64,000 nucleotides of DNA from Actinoplanes campanulatus (lineage in GTDB: Bacteria; Actinomycetota; Actinomycetes; Mycobacteriales; Micromonosporaceae), in assembly GCF_014647795.1 (NCBI RefSeq), contig NZ_BMPW01000026.1, positions 62,001 through 126,000 on the forward strand, in the 5' to 3' direction. Position numbers and translations under genes: made by a program. Positions 51,276-59,662 of the stretch are shown in pieces. Each line of letters starts with the position of its first letter. Position 1 is the first letter of the stretch. The notes under the pieces were generated by a model, which searched no databases, was not told the origin of the DNA, and saw nothing but the letters and a program-made list of their open reading frames with translations.

Positions 51276-52387
51276 GCGGCCCGCCCCCGGTCCGCTCGGA
51301 CGCGCCGGGAAAGCTGTTCGTCGCGGGCGAGTACGCGGTGATGGAACCGGGCCACCCGGCGATCCTGATCGCGGTCGACCGGCAGGTGAGCGTCACGGTG
51401 TCCACACCGGACGGCGCCGACGTCGTGATCGACTCGGATCTGAACCCGGCGGAGACACGGCTGGAGCGGCGAGGTGGCGACCTCGTGGCGGCCGGCGCGG
51501 ACGCGGGGAAGGCGCCCGAAGGGCTCGGCCATGTGCTGTCGGCGATCGGCGTGGTCGGCGAGCTGCTGACCGAACGCGGGTCGCGGATGCCCGCCGTGCA
51601 CCTGTCGATCCGCAGCCGCCTGCACCGCGACGGCCTCAAGTTCGGCCTGGGCTCGAGCGGCGCGGTCACGGTGGCGGTGGTGACGGCGGTGGCGTCGTAC
51701 TGCGGCGTGGAGTTGTCCCCCGAACAGCGGTACCGGCTCGCGATGCTGGCGACGGCACGGCACGATGCCGGCTCGTCCGGCGGTGACCTGGCCGCCAGCG
51801 TGTGGGGTGGCTGGCTCGCGTACCACGCGCCGGACCGGGCCGTCGTCCTCGACCTGGCCGACCGGCGCGGGGTCGGGGAGATGCTGCGCAGCCCGTGGCC
51901 GGGTTTCTCGGTCCGCCGGCTGGAGCCGCCGCGGGGACTGGCCCTGGAGGTGGGCTGGACGGGCGAGCCCGCCAGCACGTTCTCCCTGGCCCAGCGCCTG
52001 GGCTCGCGGGCCTGGCGGGGCAGTGCGGCGCAACGCGGCTTCCTGGCGCGCAGCGACGAGTGCGTGCGGGCCGCGATGGGGGCGCTGGACCGGGGAGACG
52101 ACCGGGAGTTGCTGGAGCACATCCGGGCCGCCCGCCGGGTGCTCGCCGACCTGGACGACGAGGTCCGGCTGGGCATCTTCACCCCCCGGCTCACGGCGCT
52201 GTGCGACGCCGCCGACGCCGTCGGTGGCGCGGCCAAACCGTCGGGGGCCGGCGGTGGGGACTGCGGCATCGCCCTGCTGGACGCCGCGGCCAAACGGGAC
52301 ATCTCACAACTGCGGAAGGAATGGGTCGCCGCCGGGGTGCTGCCCATGCCGATCCATGTCCAGCCCACGAAGGGAAGCCCAGAATGA
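51272..52387 (+). CDS. Phosphomevalonate kinase
   Basis: A 371-residue GHMP kinase. SDAPGKLFVAGEYAVMEPGHP (about residues 9-29) and LKFGLGSSGAVTVAVV (about 125-140) are typical of bacterial phosphomevalonate kinases, as is SSGGDLAASVWGGWLAY further on. The final glycine-rich segment is KPSGAGGGDCGIALL. It converts phosphomevalonate to the diphosphate. The GTG start overlaps the decarboxylase stop, and its own stop overlaps the isomerase start. Confidence 0.93.
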   Translation: MSGPPPVRSDAPGKLFVAGEYAVMEPGHPAILIAVDRQVSVTVSTPDGADVVIDSDLNPAETRLERRGGDLVAAGADAGKAPEGLGHVLSAIGVVGELLTERGSRMPAVHLSIRSRLHRDGLKFGLGSSGAVTVAVVTAVASYCGVELSPEQRYRLAMLATARHDAGSSGGDLAASVWGGWLAYHAPDRAVVLDLADRRGVGEMLRSPWPGFSVRRLEPPRGLALEVGWTGEPASTFSLAQRLGSRAWRGSAAQRGFLARSDECVRAAMGALDRGDDRELLEHIRAARRVLADLDDEVRLGIFTPRLTALCDAADAVGGAAKPSGAGGGDCGIALLDAAAKRDISQLRKEWVAAGVLPMPIHVQPTKGSPE

Positions 52388-53475
52388 TCGCCAACCGGAA
52401 GGACGACCACGTCCGTTTCGCCGCCGAGCAGCAGCGCCGCCCCGACGGGCACAACCAGTTCGACGACGTGTCCTTCGTCCACCACGCGCTGGCCGGCATC
52501 GACCGTGCCGACATCTCGCTGACCACCCGGTTCGGCGGCATCGAGTGGCCGGTCCCGCTGTACATCAACGCGATGACCGGCGGCAGCGCCAAGACCGGCC
52601 TGATCAACCGTGATCTCGCGATCGCCGCCCAGGAGACCGGGGTGCCCATCGCCACCGGGTCGATGAGCGCGTACTTCGCCGACGACGCGGTGGCGGACAC
52701 CTTCAGCGTGATGCGCCGGGAGAACCCGAAGGGGTTCATCATCGCGAACGTCAACGCCAACGCCACCGTCGACAAGGCCCGCCGGGCGATCGACCTGATG
52801 GAGGCCGACGCCCTCCAGATCCACCTGAACTCCATCCAGGAGACGGTGATGCCGGAGGGCGACCGCGCGTTCTCGTCGTGGGAGCCGCAGATCGGGAAGA
52901 TCGTGGCCGGCGCCGGCGTACCGGTGATCGTCAAGGAGGTCGGCTTCGGGCTCAGCCGCGAGACCCTGGAACGGCTGCGGGAGCTCGGTGTGACGGTGGC
53001 CGATGTCGCCGGCAGCGGCGGCACGAACTTCGCGCGGATCGAGAACGACCGGCGGGACCGGGCCGACTACTCCTTCCTCAACGGGTGGGGACAGTCCACC
53101 CCGGCCTGCCTGCTGGACGCCCAGGGCGCCGGCCTCCCGGTGCTCGGGTCGGGTGGGGTCCGCCACCCGCTCGACGTGGTACGGGCCCTGGCGCTCGGCG
53201 CCTCCGCCGTCGGCGCGTCCGGGCTGTTCCTCACCACCGTGCTCGACGGCGGCCCGCCCGCCCTGATCGCGCTGATCTCCGGATGGCTCGATCAGCTGAA
53301 AGCCCTGATGACCGCGCTGGGTGCGCGGAACCCGGCGGAACTGACCCGGTGCGATGTGCTGATCAGCGACGGCCTGCGCGACTTCTGCGCCGACCGGGAC
53401 ATCGACATCCGCCGGCTCGCTACACGCTCCCGGTCGCACCGTGGCGGCCCGGAGCCGATCGGAGGCACACGATGA
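52384..53475 (+). CDS. fni: Type 2 isopentenyl-diphosphate delta-isomerase
   Basis: A 363-residue FMN-dependent isomerase from ATG 52384. RKDDHVRFAAEQQ at the N-terminus, INAMTGGSAKTGLINRDLA (about residues 61-79), IHLNSIQETVMPEGDR (about 145-160, with the catalytic Gln and metal-binding Glu) and GSGGTNFARIEN (about 209-220) are all family signatures. It interconverts IPP and DMAPP. Type 2 enzymes are the ones found in actinomycete mevalonate operons. Confidence 0.95.
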   Translation: MIANRKDDHVRFAAEQQRRPDGHNQFDDVSFVHHALAGIDRADISLTTRFGGIEWPVPLYINAMTGGSAKTGLINRDLAIAAQETGVPIATGSMSAYFADDAVADTFSVMRRENPKGFIIANVNANATVDKARRAIDLMEADALQIHLNSIQETVMPEGDRAFSSWEPQIGKIVAGAGVPVIVKEVGFGLSRETLERLRELGVTVADVAGSGGTNFARIENDRRDRADYSFLNGWGQSTPACLLDAQGAGLPVLGSGGVRHPLDVVRALALGASAVGASGLFLTTVLDGGPPALIALISGWLDQLKALMTALGARNPAELTRCDVLISDGLRDFCADRDIDIRRLATRSRSHRGGPEPIGGTR

Positions 53476-54533
53476 GCGACACGACATTGACCGCCAGTGT
53501 TCCCCTGCGGTGGGTGGGCCCGCTGCACATCACCGGGAACGTGGGAGACATCGAGACGGAGGTCCCGCTCGCCACCTACGAGTCGCCGCTGTGGCCCTCG
53601 GTCGGCCGGGGCGCGAAGATCTCCCGGCTGGTCGGGCCGGGCATCGTCGCCACCCTCGTCGACGAGCGCATGACCCGCTCGGTGCTGGTCCGGGCGGAGG
53701 ACGCGCAGACCGCCTACATGGCCGCGCTGGAGGTCGACGCCCGGCTCGACGAACTGCGGGAGATCGTGCGCACCTGCGGCCGTTTCGTCGAGCTGATCGG
53801 CTTCCACCACGAGATCACCGCGCACCTGCTGTATCTGCGCTTCGATTTCACCACCGGCGACGCGTCCGGGCACAACATGGCGACGCTGGCCGCCGACGCG
53901 CTGCTCGCGCACATCCTCAAGACGATTCCGGGGATCTCGTACGGCTCGATCTCGGGAAACTACTGCACCGACAAGAAGGCGACCGCGGTCAACGGCATCC
54001 TCGGCCGCGGCAAGAACGTGATCACCGAACTGACGATTCCGCGCGACATCGTCCGGGACAACCTGCACACGACGGCCGCCGCGGTCGCCGAGCTCAACGT
54101 GCACAAGAACCTGATCGGCACGCTGCTCGCCGGCGGCATCCGCTCGGCCAACGCGCACTACGCGAACATGCTGCTCGGGATCTATCTGGCGACCGGGCAG
54201 GACGCCGCCAACATCATCGAGGGCTCGCAGGGCGTGACGGTGGCCGAGGACCGCGACGGTGACCTCTACTTCTCCTGCACCCTGCCGAACCTGATCCTCG
54301 GCACCGTCGGCAACGGCAAGGGACTCGACTTCGTCGAGGAGAACCTGACCCGGCTGGGCTGCCGGGAGGAGCGCGAGCCCGGTGAGAACGCCCGCCGGCT
54401 CGCGGTGATCACCGCGGCCACCGTGCTGTGCGGGGAACTGTCCCTGCTCGCGGCGCAGACCAACCCGGGTGAGCTGATGCAGGCGCACGTCCGGTTGGAG
54501 CGCGACAACAAGACCGCCAAGATCGGAGAGTAG
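53472..54533 (+). CDS. HMG-CoA reductase (class I type)
   Basis: A 353-residue reductase without membrane anchor, from ATG 53472. Motifs in order: VATLVDERMTRSV, the NADPH segment TTGDASGHNMATLA (about residues 132-145), YCTDKKATAVNGI with the catalytic Lys (about 164-176), then AANIIEGSQGVT and the C-terminal catalytic His in LMQAHVRLERDN. The DKK motif places it with class I (NADPH-type) enzymes, like the Streptomyces mevalonate clusters. It commits HMG-CoA to mevalonate. Confidence 0.95.
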   Translation: MSDTTLTASVPLRWVGPLHITGNVGDIETEVPLATYESPLWPSVGRGAKISRLVGPGIVATLVDERMTRSVLVRAEDAQTAYMAALEVDARLDELREIVRTCGRFVELIGFHHEITAHLLYLRFDFTTGDASGHNMATLAADALLAHILKTIPGISYGSISGNYCTDKKATAVNGILGRGKNVITELTIPRDIVRDNLHTTAAAVAELNVHKNLIGTLLAGGIRSANAHYANMLLGIYLATGQDAANIIEGSQGVTVAEDRDGDLYFSCTLPNLILGTVGNGKGLDFVEENLTRLGCREEREPGENARRLAVITAATVLCGELSLLAAQTNPGELMQAHVRLERDNKTAKIGE

Positions 54534-54535
54534 CG

Positions 54536-55711
54536 ATGTCCGCGGATTTCGCCATCGGCCTGCACGACTTCTCGGCAGCGACCGGACAGTACGTTCTGAC
54601 GCACGAGACGCTGGCCGCCGAGAACGGCGCCGACGTCGCCAAATACCACAAGGGCATCGGCCAGCGGTCGATGAGCGTGCCCGCCGTCGACGAGGATATC
54701 GTGACGATGGCCGCCGCGGCGGCCGCACCCGTCGTCGCCCGGCACGGCGCCGACCAGATCCGGACGGTCCTGTTCGCCACGGAGTCCTCCATCGACCAGG
54801 CGAAGGCCGCCGGCATCTACGTCCACTCGCTGCTGGGCCTGCCGGCCGGCGCCCGGGTCGTCGAGCTCAAACAGGCCTGCTACAGCGGCACCGCCGCGCT
54901 CCAGTTCGCGCTCGGACTGGTCCACCGGGACCGCTCCGAGCAGGTCCTGGTGATCGCCAGCGACGTCTCGAAGTACGAGCGGGGCACGCCCGGCGAGGCG
55001 ACTCAGGGTGCCGCCGCGGTGGCCATGCTGGTCAGCGCGGAGCCCGCGCTGATGCGGATCGAGAACCCCTCGGGCATGTTCACCGCCGACATCATGGACT
55101 TCTGGCGCCCGAACTACCGCACCACCGCCCTGGTCGACGGGCAGGAGTCCATCTCCGCCTACCTCCAGGCGGTGGAGGGGGCGTGGAAGGACTACACCGA
55201 GCGAGGGGGCCGCTCGCTCGACGAGTTCACCGCGTTCTGCTACCACCAGCCGTTCACGAAGATGGCCTACAAGGCGCACCGGCACCTGCTCGACCACTGC
55301 GGGTACGACGTCGACGACGGCGAGATCACCCGGGCCATCGGCCAGACGACCGGCTACAACGCCGTCATCGGCAACAGCTACACCGCGTCGGTGTACCTCG
55401 CGCTCGCCTCACTGCTCGACAACGCCGACGACCTGACCGACCGAACCGTCGGCTTCCTCAGCTACGGCTCCGGCAGCGTCGCCGAGTTCTTCGCCGGCAC
55501 CGTGGTGCCGGGGTATCGCTCACACCTGCGCACCGACATGCACCGGGCGGCGATCGACCGGCGGCAGGAGATCGACTACGCGAAGTACCGGGAGATCCAC
55601 GACCATTCCTTCCCGGTCGACGGCGGGAACCACGCCGTGCCGAGGGAGACCACCGGCCCCTACCGCCTGGCCGGGCTCGCCGGCCACAAGCGCCTCTACG
55701 AGCAGCTGTAG
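54536..55711 (+). CDS. HMG-CoA synthase
   Basis: A 391-residue thiolase-fold enzyme starting two bases after the reductase stop. The acetylated cysteine is in ELKQACYSGTAALQFA (about residues 116-131), the catalytic His in FCYHQPFTKMAYKAH (about 233-247), and GYNAVIGNSYTASVYLALAS (about 278-297) is the conserved Asn region. It condenses acetoacetyl-CoA with acetyl-CoA. The operon ends here. A convergent HxlR gene and then the acetoacetyl-CoA synthase follow. Confidence 0.95.
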   Translation: MSADFAIGLHDFSAATGQYVLTHETLAAENGADVAKYHKGIGQRSMSVPAVDEDIVTMAAAAAAPVVARHGADQIRTVLFATESSIDQAKAAGIYVHSLLGLPAGARVVELKQACYSGTAALQFALGLVHRDRSEQVLVIASDVSKYERGTPGEATQGAAAVAMLVSAEPALMRIENPSGMFTADIMDFWRPNYRTTALVDGQESISAYLQAVEGAWKDYTERGGRSLDEFTAFCYHQPFTKMAYKAHRHLLDHCGYDVDDGEITRAIGQTTGYNAVIGNSYTASVYLALASLLDNADDLTDRTVGFLSYGSGSVAEFFAGTVVPGYRSHLRTDMHRAAIDRRQEIDYAKYREIHDHSFPVDGGNHAVPRETTGPYRLAGLAGHKRLYEQL

Positions 55712-55722
55712 CCGGGCGCCCC

Positions 55723-56079
55723 TCAGGACCGGGCGGGTGTCTGCGCCGGCTGATCGATGAAGTGGTCGTGGGCCCAGCGGTCGAGCTCCTGCAGCGCCGG
55801 CCGCAGCGCCGCGCCCTTGGCGGTCAACCTGTACTGGACGCCGAGCGGCGGGCCCTCCAGCACCTCGCGCACCACCAGACCGGACTCCGCCAACTCCGCG
55901 AGCCGGGCGGCCAGCATGCGCTCGCCGATGCCCGGGACCGCCTGGCGAAGCTGCCCGAACCGGGCGGGACCGCCCAGCAGGATCGCCAGGATCAGGCCGT
56001 TCCACCGCTTGCCGAGGACGGCGAAGACCTGCGTCAGGGCGTCGCTGACGCTCTCGCATTCGTCGTGACCGGCATCCAT
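55723..56079 (-). CDS. HxlR family transcriptional regulator
   Basis: A 118-residue winged-helix protein. Features are FAVLGKRWNGLILAILLGGP (about residues 18-37), RFGQLRQAVPGIGERMLAARLAEL and the wing LEGPPLGVQYRLTAKGAAL. It lacks the very conserved N-terminal Cys pattern of redox-sensing HxlR proteins except for one Cys at about residue 8. It is inserted opposite to the flow of the cluster between the HMG-CoA synthase and NphT7-like genes, and is the only regulator seen inside the cluster. Confidence 0.9.
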   Translation of the reverse strand: MDAGHDECESVSDALTQVFAVLGKRWNGLILAILLGGPARFGQLRQAVPGIGERMLAARLAELAESGLVVREVLEGPPLGVQYRLTAKGAALRPALQELDRWAHDHFIDQPAQTPARS

Positions 56080-56139
56080 CCGCCCAGGTTACCCGGCGGC
56101 ACGCGGCCGGGCACCGTACGACCTCGACATGGGGGAGAC

Positions 56140-57183
56140 ATGGGAATCCTGTCGGCAGAGCACATGACGCCCCGGCACGGCACCACCGTCCGGCTGCCGG
56201 GCCGGGTATCGATCGGGATCCTGGCGACGGGCTCCTACCTGCCGGAGACCGAGATCGGCAACGACGAGGTCGCCGTACCGGCCGGAGTGGACGCCGCCTG
56301 GATCAGCGAACGGACCGGCATCCTCAGCCGCCGCCGGGCCGCGCCCGACCAGGCGACGTCCGACCTGGCGATCGCCGCGGCCCGCCGGGCGCTGGAGGCG
56401 GCGGCGGTGCGTGCCGCGGACCTCCAGCTGATCATCGTCGCCACCTCGACGCCGGACTACCCCCAGCCGTCCACCGCGTCGCTGGTGCAGGGAGCGCTCG
56501 GCGCCACCGGCGCCGCCGCCTTCGACATCAACGCCGTGTGCAGCGGGTTCGTCTTCGCGCTCTCGGTGGCGCAGCGCTTCCTGGCGCAGACCGCCGGCGG
56601 CCGGGCCCTGGTGATCGGCGCGGACGTCTACTCGCGCATCCTCAACCGCACCGACCGGCGTACCAGCACGCTCTTCGGCGACGGGGCCGGAGCCGTGATC
56701 CTCGGCGACGTCCCCCCGGAGCGGGGCATGGTGGCCGACCAGCTGGCCAGCTTCGGCGAGTACGCGGATCTCATCCGGGTGCCCGGCGGCGGTAGCCGGA
56801 CCCCGCTGACCGCCGAGGCCCTCGCCGCCGGCCTCCAGCACTTCACCATGCAGGGCCGGGCGGTGCGCGAGTTCGTCGAGAGCTACCTGCCGCCCGCGGT
56901 CGCCGGGTTCCTCAAGGACGCGGGGCTGTCCCCGGACGACGTCGATCACGTCATCCCGCACCAGGCCAACGGGCGGATGCTCGACAGCCTGCTGCCGCAC
57001 CTGGACCTGCCACGGGCGGTGCTGCACCGAACCGTCGAGCGCTACGGCAACACCGGCGCCGCCTCGATCCCCATCACGCTCGACCACGCCAACCGGTCCG
57101 GCCGGCTGCGCGCCGGTGACGTGGTGCTGCTCGCCGGCTTCGGCGGCGGGATGGCGACCGGAATCAGCGTCCTGCACTGGTGA
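56140..57183 (+). CDS. Acetoacetyl-CoA synthase (NphT7-type KAS III homologue)
   Basis: A 347-residue ketosynthase III-fold enzyme. After about 25 extra residues it reads ILATGSYLPETEIGNDEV, with AGVDAAWISERTGI, the catalytic Cys in FDINAVCSGFVFALS (about 132), then DVYSRILNRTDRRT, the His in VIPHQANGRML (about 273) and Asn in RYGNTGAASIPIT (about 305), plus LAGFGGGMATG. Many stretches match NphT7 of Streptomyces CL190 as recalled. That enzyme condenses acetyl-CoA with malonyl-CoA to give acetoacetyl-CoA for the mevalonate pathway, and the location beside this operon supports the same role. Confidence 0.88.
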   Translation: MGILSAEHMTPRHGTTVRLPGRVSIGILATGSYLPETEIGNDEVAVPAGVDAAWISERTGILSRRRAAPDQATSDLAIAAARRALEAAAVRAADLQLIIVATSTPDYPQPSTASLVQGALGATGAAAFDINAVCSGFVFALSVAQRFLAQTAGGRALVIGADVYSRILNRTDRRTSTLFGDGAGAVILGDVPPERGMVADQLASFGEYADLIRVPGGGSRTPLTAEALAAGLQHFTMQGRAVREFVESYLPPAVAGFLKDAGLSPDDVDHVIPHQANGRMLDSLLPHLDLPRAVLHRTVERYGNTGAASIPITLDHANRSGRLRAGDVVLLAGFGGGMATGISVLHW

Positions 57184-57332
57184 TGACGTCCGATTCCCAT
57201 TCTTTCGAAAAGGCCGGGAAATGGTACGGCCACCCGAACCGATCCCCGAACAGAATAGACGGTGATCTTGTTGGGCCCAGCAATGCGAACCGAGACTCGG
57301 AGCATCACCACGGGGCATATACGGGAGAGGCG

Positions 57333-58580
57333 ATGAATGACCCAGGACCGATCATCGTGACGGACAGCAGCGGTTCCGTCGTGGCGTCCGAGAAGCTGGT
57401 GGCGGGCCGCAACGGGCGCGACACCCCGGTGTATCAGGTGCGGAGCTGGGCGGTGACGGCACCGGAGCAGTTCGCGTACGAGGTCCAGCTCGCCGACGGC
57501 CTGCTCGACCCGGAGAACCCGGCGCTGCTGGACGCCGCCGGCGGCCCGGCCGGCCCGGCGCGCCGCTTCGTGGTCATCGACGACCGGGTGGCCGATCACT
57601 ACGGCGACCGGGTGCGCGACTACCTCACCCGCAACCAGGTCCAGCACCGCATCCTGCGTCTCCGGGTCTCCGAGGAGACCAAGACGATGCAGGCGGTCCT
57701 GCGGCTGGTGTCGGCACTGGACGACTTCGGCATCAGCCGGCGGCGCGAGCCGATCATCGCGATCGGCGGCGGGGTCCTGCTGGACATCGCCGGTCTCGCC
57801 GCCAGCCTGTACCGCCGGGGCACCCCCCACGTCCGGGTGCCGACCACGCTGGTCGGGCTCATCGACGCGGGGATCGGGGTCAAGACCGGCGTCAACCACG
57901 GCGTCCACAAGAACCGGCTCGGCACCTACTTCGCGCCGGCCGCCGTCCTGCTGGACCGGTCGTTCCTGGCGACGCTGGACCGCCGCCATCTCAGCAACGG
58001 CCTCGCCGAGATCCTGAAGATCGCCCTGGTCACCGACGCGCGCCTGTTCGACCTGCTGGAGGCGCACGGTCAGCTCCTGATCGACGAGCGGTTCCAGGGC
58101 ACGACCGAGACCGGCCGGAGGGCCGCGGACGAGGTCCTGGACCGGGCGATCGCCGGGATGCTGCACGAGCTCGCCCCCAACCTCAAGGAGCAGCAGCTCG
58201 ACCGGCTCGTCGACTTCGGGCACTCGATCAGCCCCAGCATCGAGATGGTCGCCCTGCCCGAGCTGCTGCACGGCGAGGCGGTCGCGATCGACATGGCCCT
58301 GTTCACCATGCTGGCCGCCCGGCGCGGTTCGGTCGGCTCCGAGGAGAGCGGCCGCGTCCTGCGGCTGATGCGCGCGCTCGACCTCCCGGTGGACCACCCC
58401 GCCGTCGACTGGCCGCTGCTGGTGGAGGCCATGGAGAGCACCATCCGGCATCGGGACGGGCTGCAACGGCTGCCCCTGCCGGCCGGGATCGGCGCGGCGG
58501 TGTTCGCCAACGACGTCACCCTCGGCGAGCTCGCTCGCGCGCTGGAGGACCTACGGGAGATGGAGCGGGCCCATGCGTGA
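57333..58580 (+). CDS. Sedoheptulose-7-phosphate cyclase (EEVS-like, C7-cyclitol forming)
   Basis: A 415-residue member of the dehydroquinate-synthase superfamily from ATG 57333 (GGGAGAGG 3-10 bases upstream; an upstream reading from 57180 has no ribosome site). REPIIAIGGGVLLDIAGLAASLYRRGTPH has the NAD-binding glycine patch (about residues 146-155), followed by RVPTTLVGLIDAGIGVKTGVNHG (about 168-190) and KNRLGTYFAPAAVLLDRSFL. GLAEILKIAL, then LVDFGHSISPSIEM and LLHGEAVAIDMAL give metal ligands. The KTGVNHG-HKNRLG pattern and C-terminal HRDGLQRLPLPAGIG fit 2-epi-5-epi-valiolone synthases (AcbC/ValA kin) rather than dehydroquinate synthase. The exact product isomer cannot be told by eye. Confidence 0.85.
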   Translation: MNDPGPIIVTDSSGSVVASEKLVAGRNGRDTPVYQVRSWAVTAPEQFAYEVQLADGLLDPENPALLDAAGGPAGPARRFVVIDDRVADHYGDRVRDYLTRNQVQHRILRLRVSEETKTMQAVLRLVSALDDFGISRRREPIIAIGGGVLLDIAGLAASLYRRGTPHVRVPTTLVGLIDAGIGVKTGVNHGVHKNRLGTYFAPAAVLLDRSFLATLDRRHLSNGLAEILKIALVTDARLFDLLEAHGQLLIDERFQGTTETGRRAADEVLDRAIAGMLHELAPNLKEQQLDRLVDFGHSISPSIEMVALPELLHGEAVAIDMALFTMLAARRGSVGSEESGRVLRLMRALDLPVDHPAVDWPLLVEAMESTIRHRDGLQRLPLPAGIGAAVFANDVTLGELARALEDLREMERAHA

Positions 58581-58971
58581 CGGTGTGGTGGTCGCCGACG
58601 TGTCGGATCCGTCGGTGGTCTACGGGGTGCACGGCACCGAGGGCGCGTCCCGGTGGAAGTGCCTCGCCCGGCGGGCCGGGCTGTCCGCCGGCTGGGAGGC
58701 GATCGAGTGGGCGTGCCTGCCGCCCGGTGGAGTGAGCGGGGAACACCTGCACACCCGTACCGAGGAGATCTATTTCGTGCTGTCCGGCACCGGCGAGATC
58801 CTCCTCGACGGCGTGGCGACCCGGGTGGCGGCGGGATCCCTGATCCTGACCGGCGCCGGGGTGACGCACGGGCTGCGCAACGTCGGCGAGGACGACCTCG
58901 CCTGGCTGGTCGTGGAGATGTCGACACCCGCCACCGCAGCGGTGTTGAGCGAAGGGAGTGAGGCGGGATGA
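58573..58971 (+). CDS. Cupin protein 1 (intact metal site)
   Basis: A 132-residue single-domain cupin overlapping the cyclase stop. Cupin motif 1 is GGVSGEHLHTRTEEIYFVLSG (about residues 53-73; His-x-His and Glu ligands) and motif 2 is GSLILTGAGVTHGLRN (about 95-110; His ligand). All four metal ligands are there. The lead-in segment RWKCLARRAGLSAGWE recurs in cupin 3 (DWRCLARRGMLHSECE), showing local duplication. Cupins of this kind act as isomerases, epimerases or dioxygenases. Coupling to the cyclase suggests action on a cyclitol intermediate. Confidence 0.85.
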   Translation: MRDGVVVADVSDPSVVYGVHGTEGASRWKCLARRAGLSAGWEAIEWACLPPGGVSGEHLHTRTEEIYFVLSGTGEILLDGVATRVAAGSLILTGAGVTHGLRNVGEDDLAWLVVEMSTPATAAVLSEGSEAG

Positions 58972-59285
58972 GCCGTGCACAGGTGATCAATCTTCAGCAG
59001 CCCGGAGAGGCCGACCCGGCCGGCGTCCTCGGCGGGCCGGTGCGCGGCATCCGGCGGGTGCGGCTGGCGGCGGGCGAGCAACGGCTCCTTTCGAGCCCGG
59101 GTACGGAGACCACGCTCTTCGTCCTCGACGGCGCCGGCGACGCGCACTCGGGCGACACCACCGCGGCGCTGGCTCACGGGGTGTCGGTGACGGTCCCGCT
59201 GGACACCGAACTGCGGATCACCGCCGGTACGGGCGGGATCGAGTACTTCGCCGTCGTCCTGGCCGTCGCGGAGACGGCCCGATGA
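58968..59285 (+). CDS. Cupin-like protein 2 (metal ligands missing)
   Basis: A 105-residue cupin-fold protein with GTETTLFVLDGAGDAHSGDT in the place of motif 1 and no His pair. The barrel strands (RRVRLAAGEQRLLSS, then VSVTVPLDTELRITAG, then EYFAVVLAVAE) are kept. The start overlaps cupin 1's stop (ATGA) and its stop overlaps cupin 3's start. Loss of ligands suggests a structural or regulatory partner of a neighbouring cupin. Confidence 0.75.
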   Translation: MSRAQVINLQQPGEADPAGVLGGPVRGIRRVRLAAGEQRLLSSPGTETTLFVLDGAGDAHSGDTTAALAHGVSVTVPLDTELRITAGTGGIEYFAVVLAVAETAR

Positions 59286-59662
59286 TCGTCACCCGCACCG
59301 CGCGGGGCTCGCGCACCGTGGCGCGGACCGGCGAGCGCATCGACTGGCGCTGCCTGGCCCGGCGCGGCATGCTGCACAGCGAGTGCGAGTCCATCGATCA
59401 TCTGCGGCTGGCGCCCGGCACCGAGTTCGCGCTGACCGGCCGCTCCGGCCTGGAGAGCGTCTGGCTGGTCGTGGACGGCGCCGGGGAGTTCTTCGACGGT
59501 GGCCCCCGGCCCCGGCGGATCGCGGCCGGCGACGCCGTGCTCACCCCGGAGGAACGCCGGATCCGGCTGCGCGGCGGTGACGACGGCCTGGAACTGCTGT
59601 GGATCGCCGTGCTGCCCGAACCGGTCAGCGCACGGCTGCCCGGCCGGAAGCCGAGGCTGTGA
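59282..59662 (+). CDS. Cupin-like protein 3 (metal ligands largely missing)
   Basis: A 126-residue protein from ATG 59282 overlapping cupin 2. It shares the opening IDWRCLARRGMLHSECESID with cupin 1. LESVWLVVDGAGEFFDGGP stands for motif 1 (the His pair and Glu are not kept) and RRIAAGDAVLTPEERRIRL for motif 2 without His. It probably arose by duplication from cupin 1 and may pair with it as a heteromer. Confidence 0.75.
   Translation: MIVTRTARGSRTVARTGERIDWRCLARRGMLHSECESIDHLRLAPGTEFALTGRSGLESVWLVVDGAGEFFDGGPRPRRIAAGDAVLTPEERRIRLRGGDDGLELLWIAVLPEPVSARLPGRKPRL

Noticed and set aside
57180-57332. Longer start for the cyclase gene (51 extra residues)
   Set aside because: The extra segment is lower in G+C, has no ribosome site and no counterpart in the family; ATG 57333 has GGGAGAGG directly before it.
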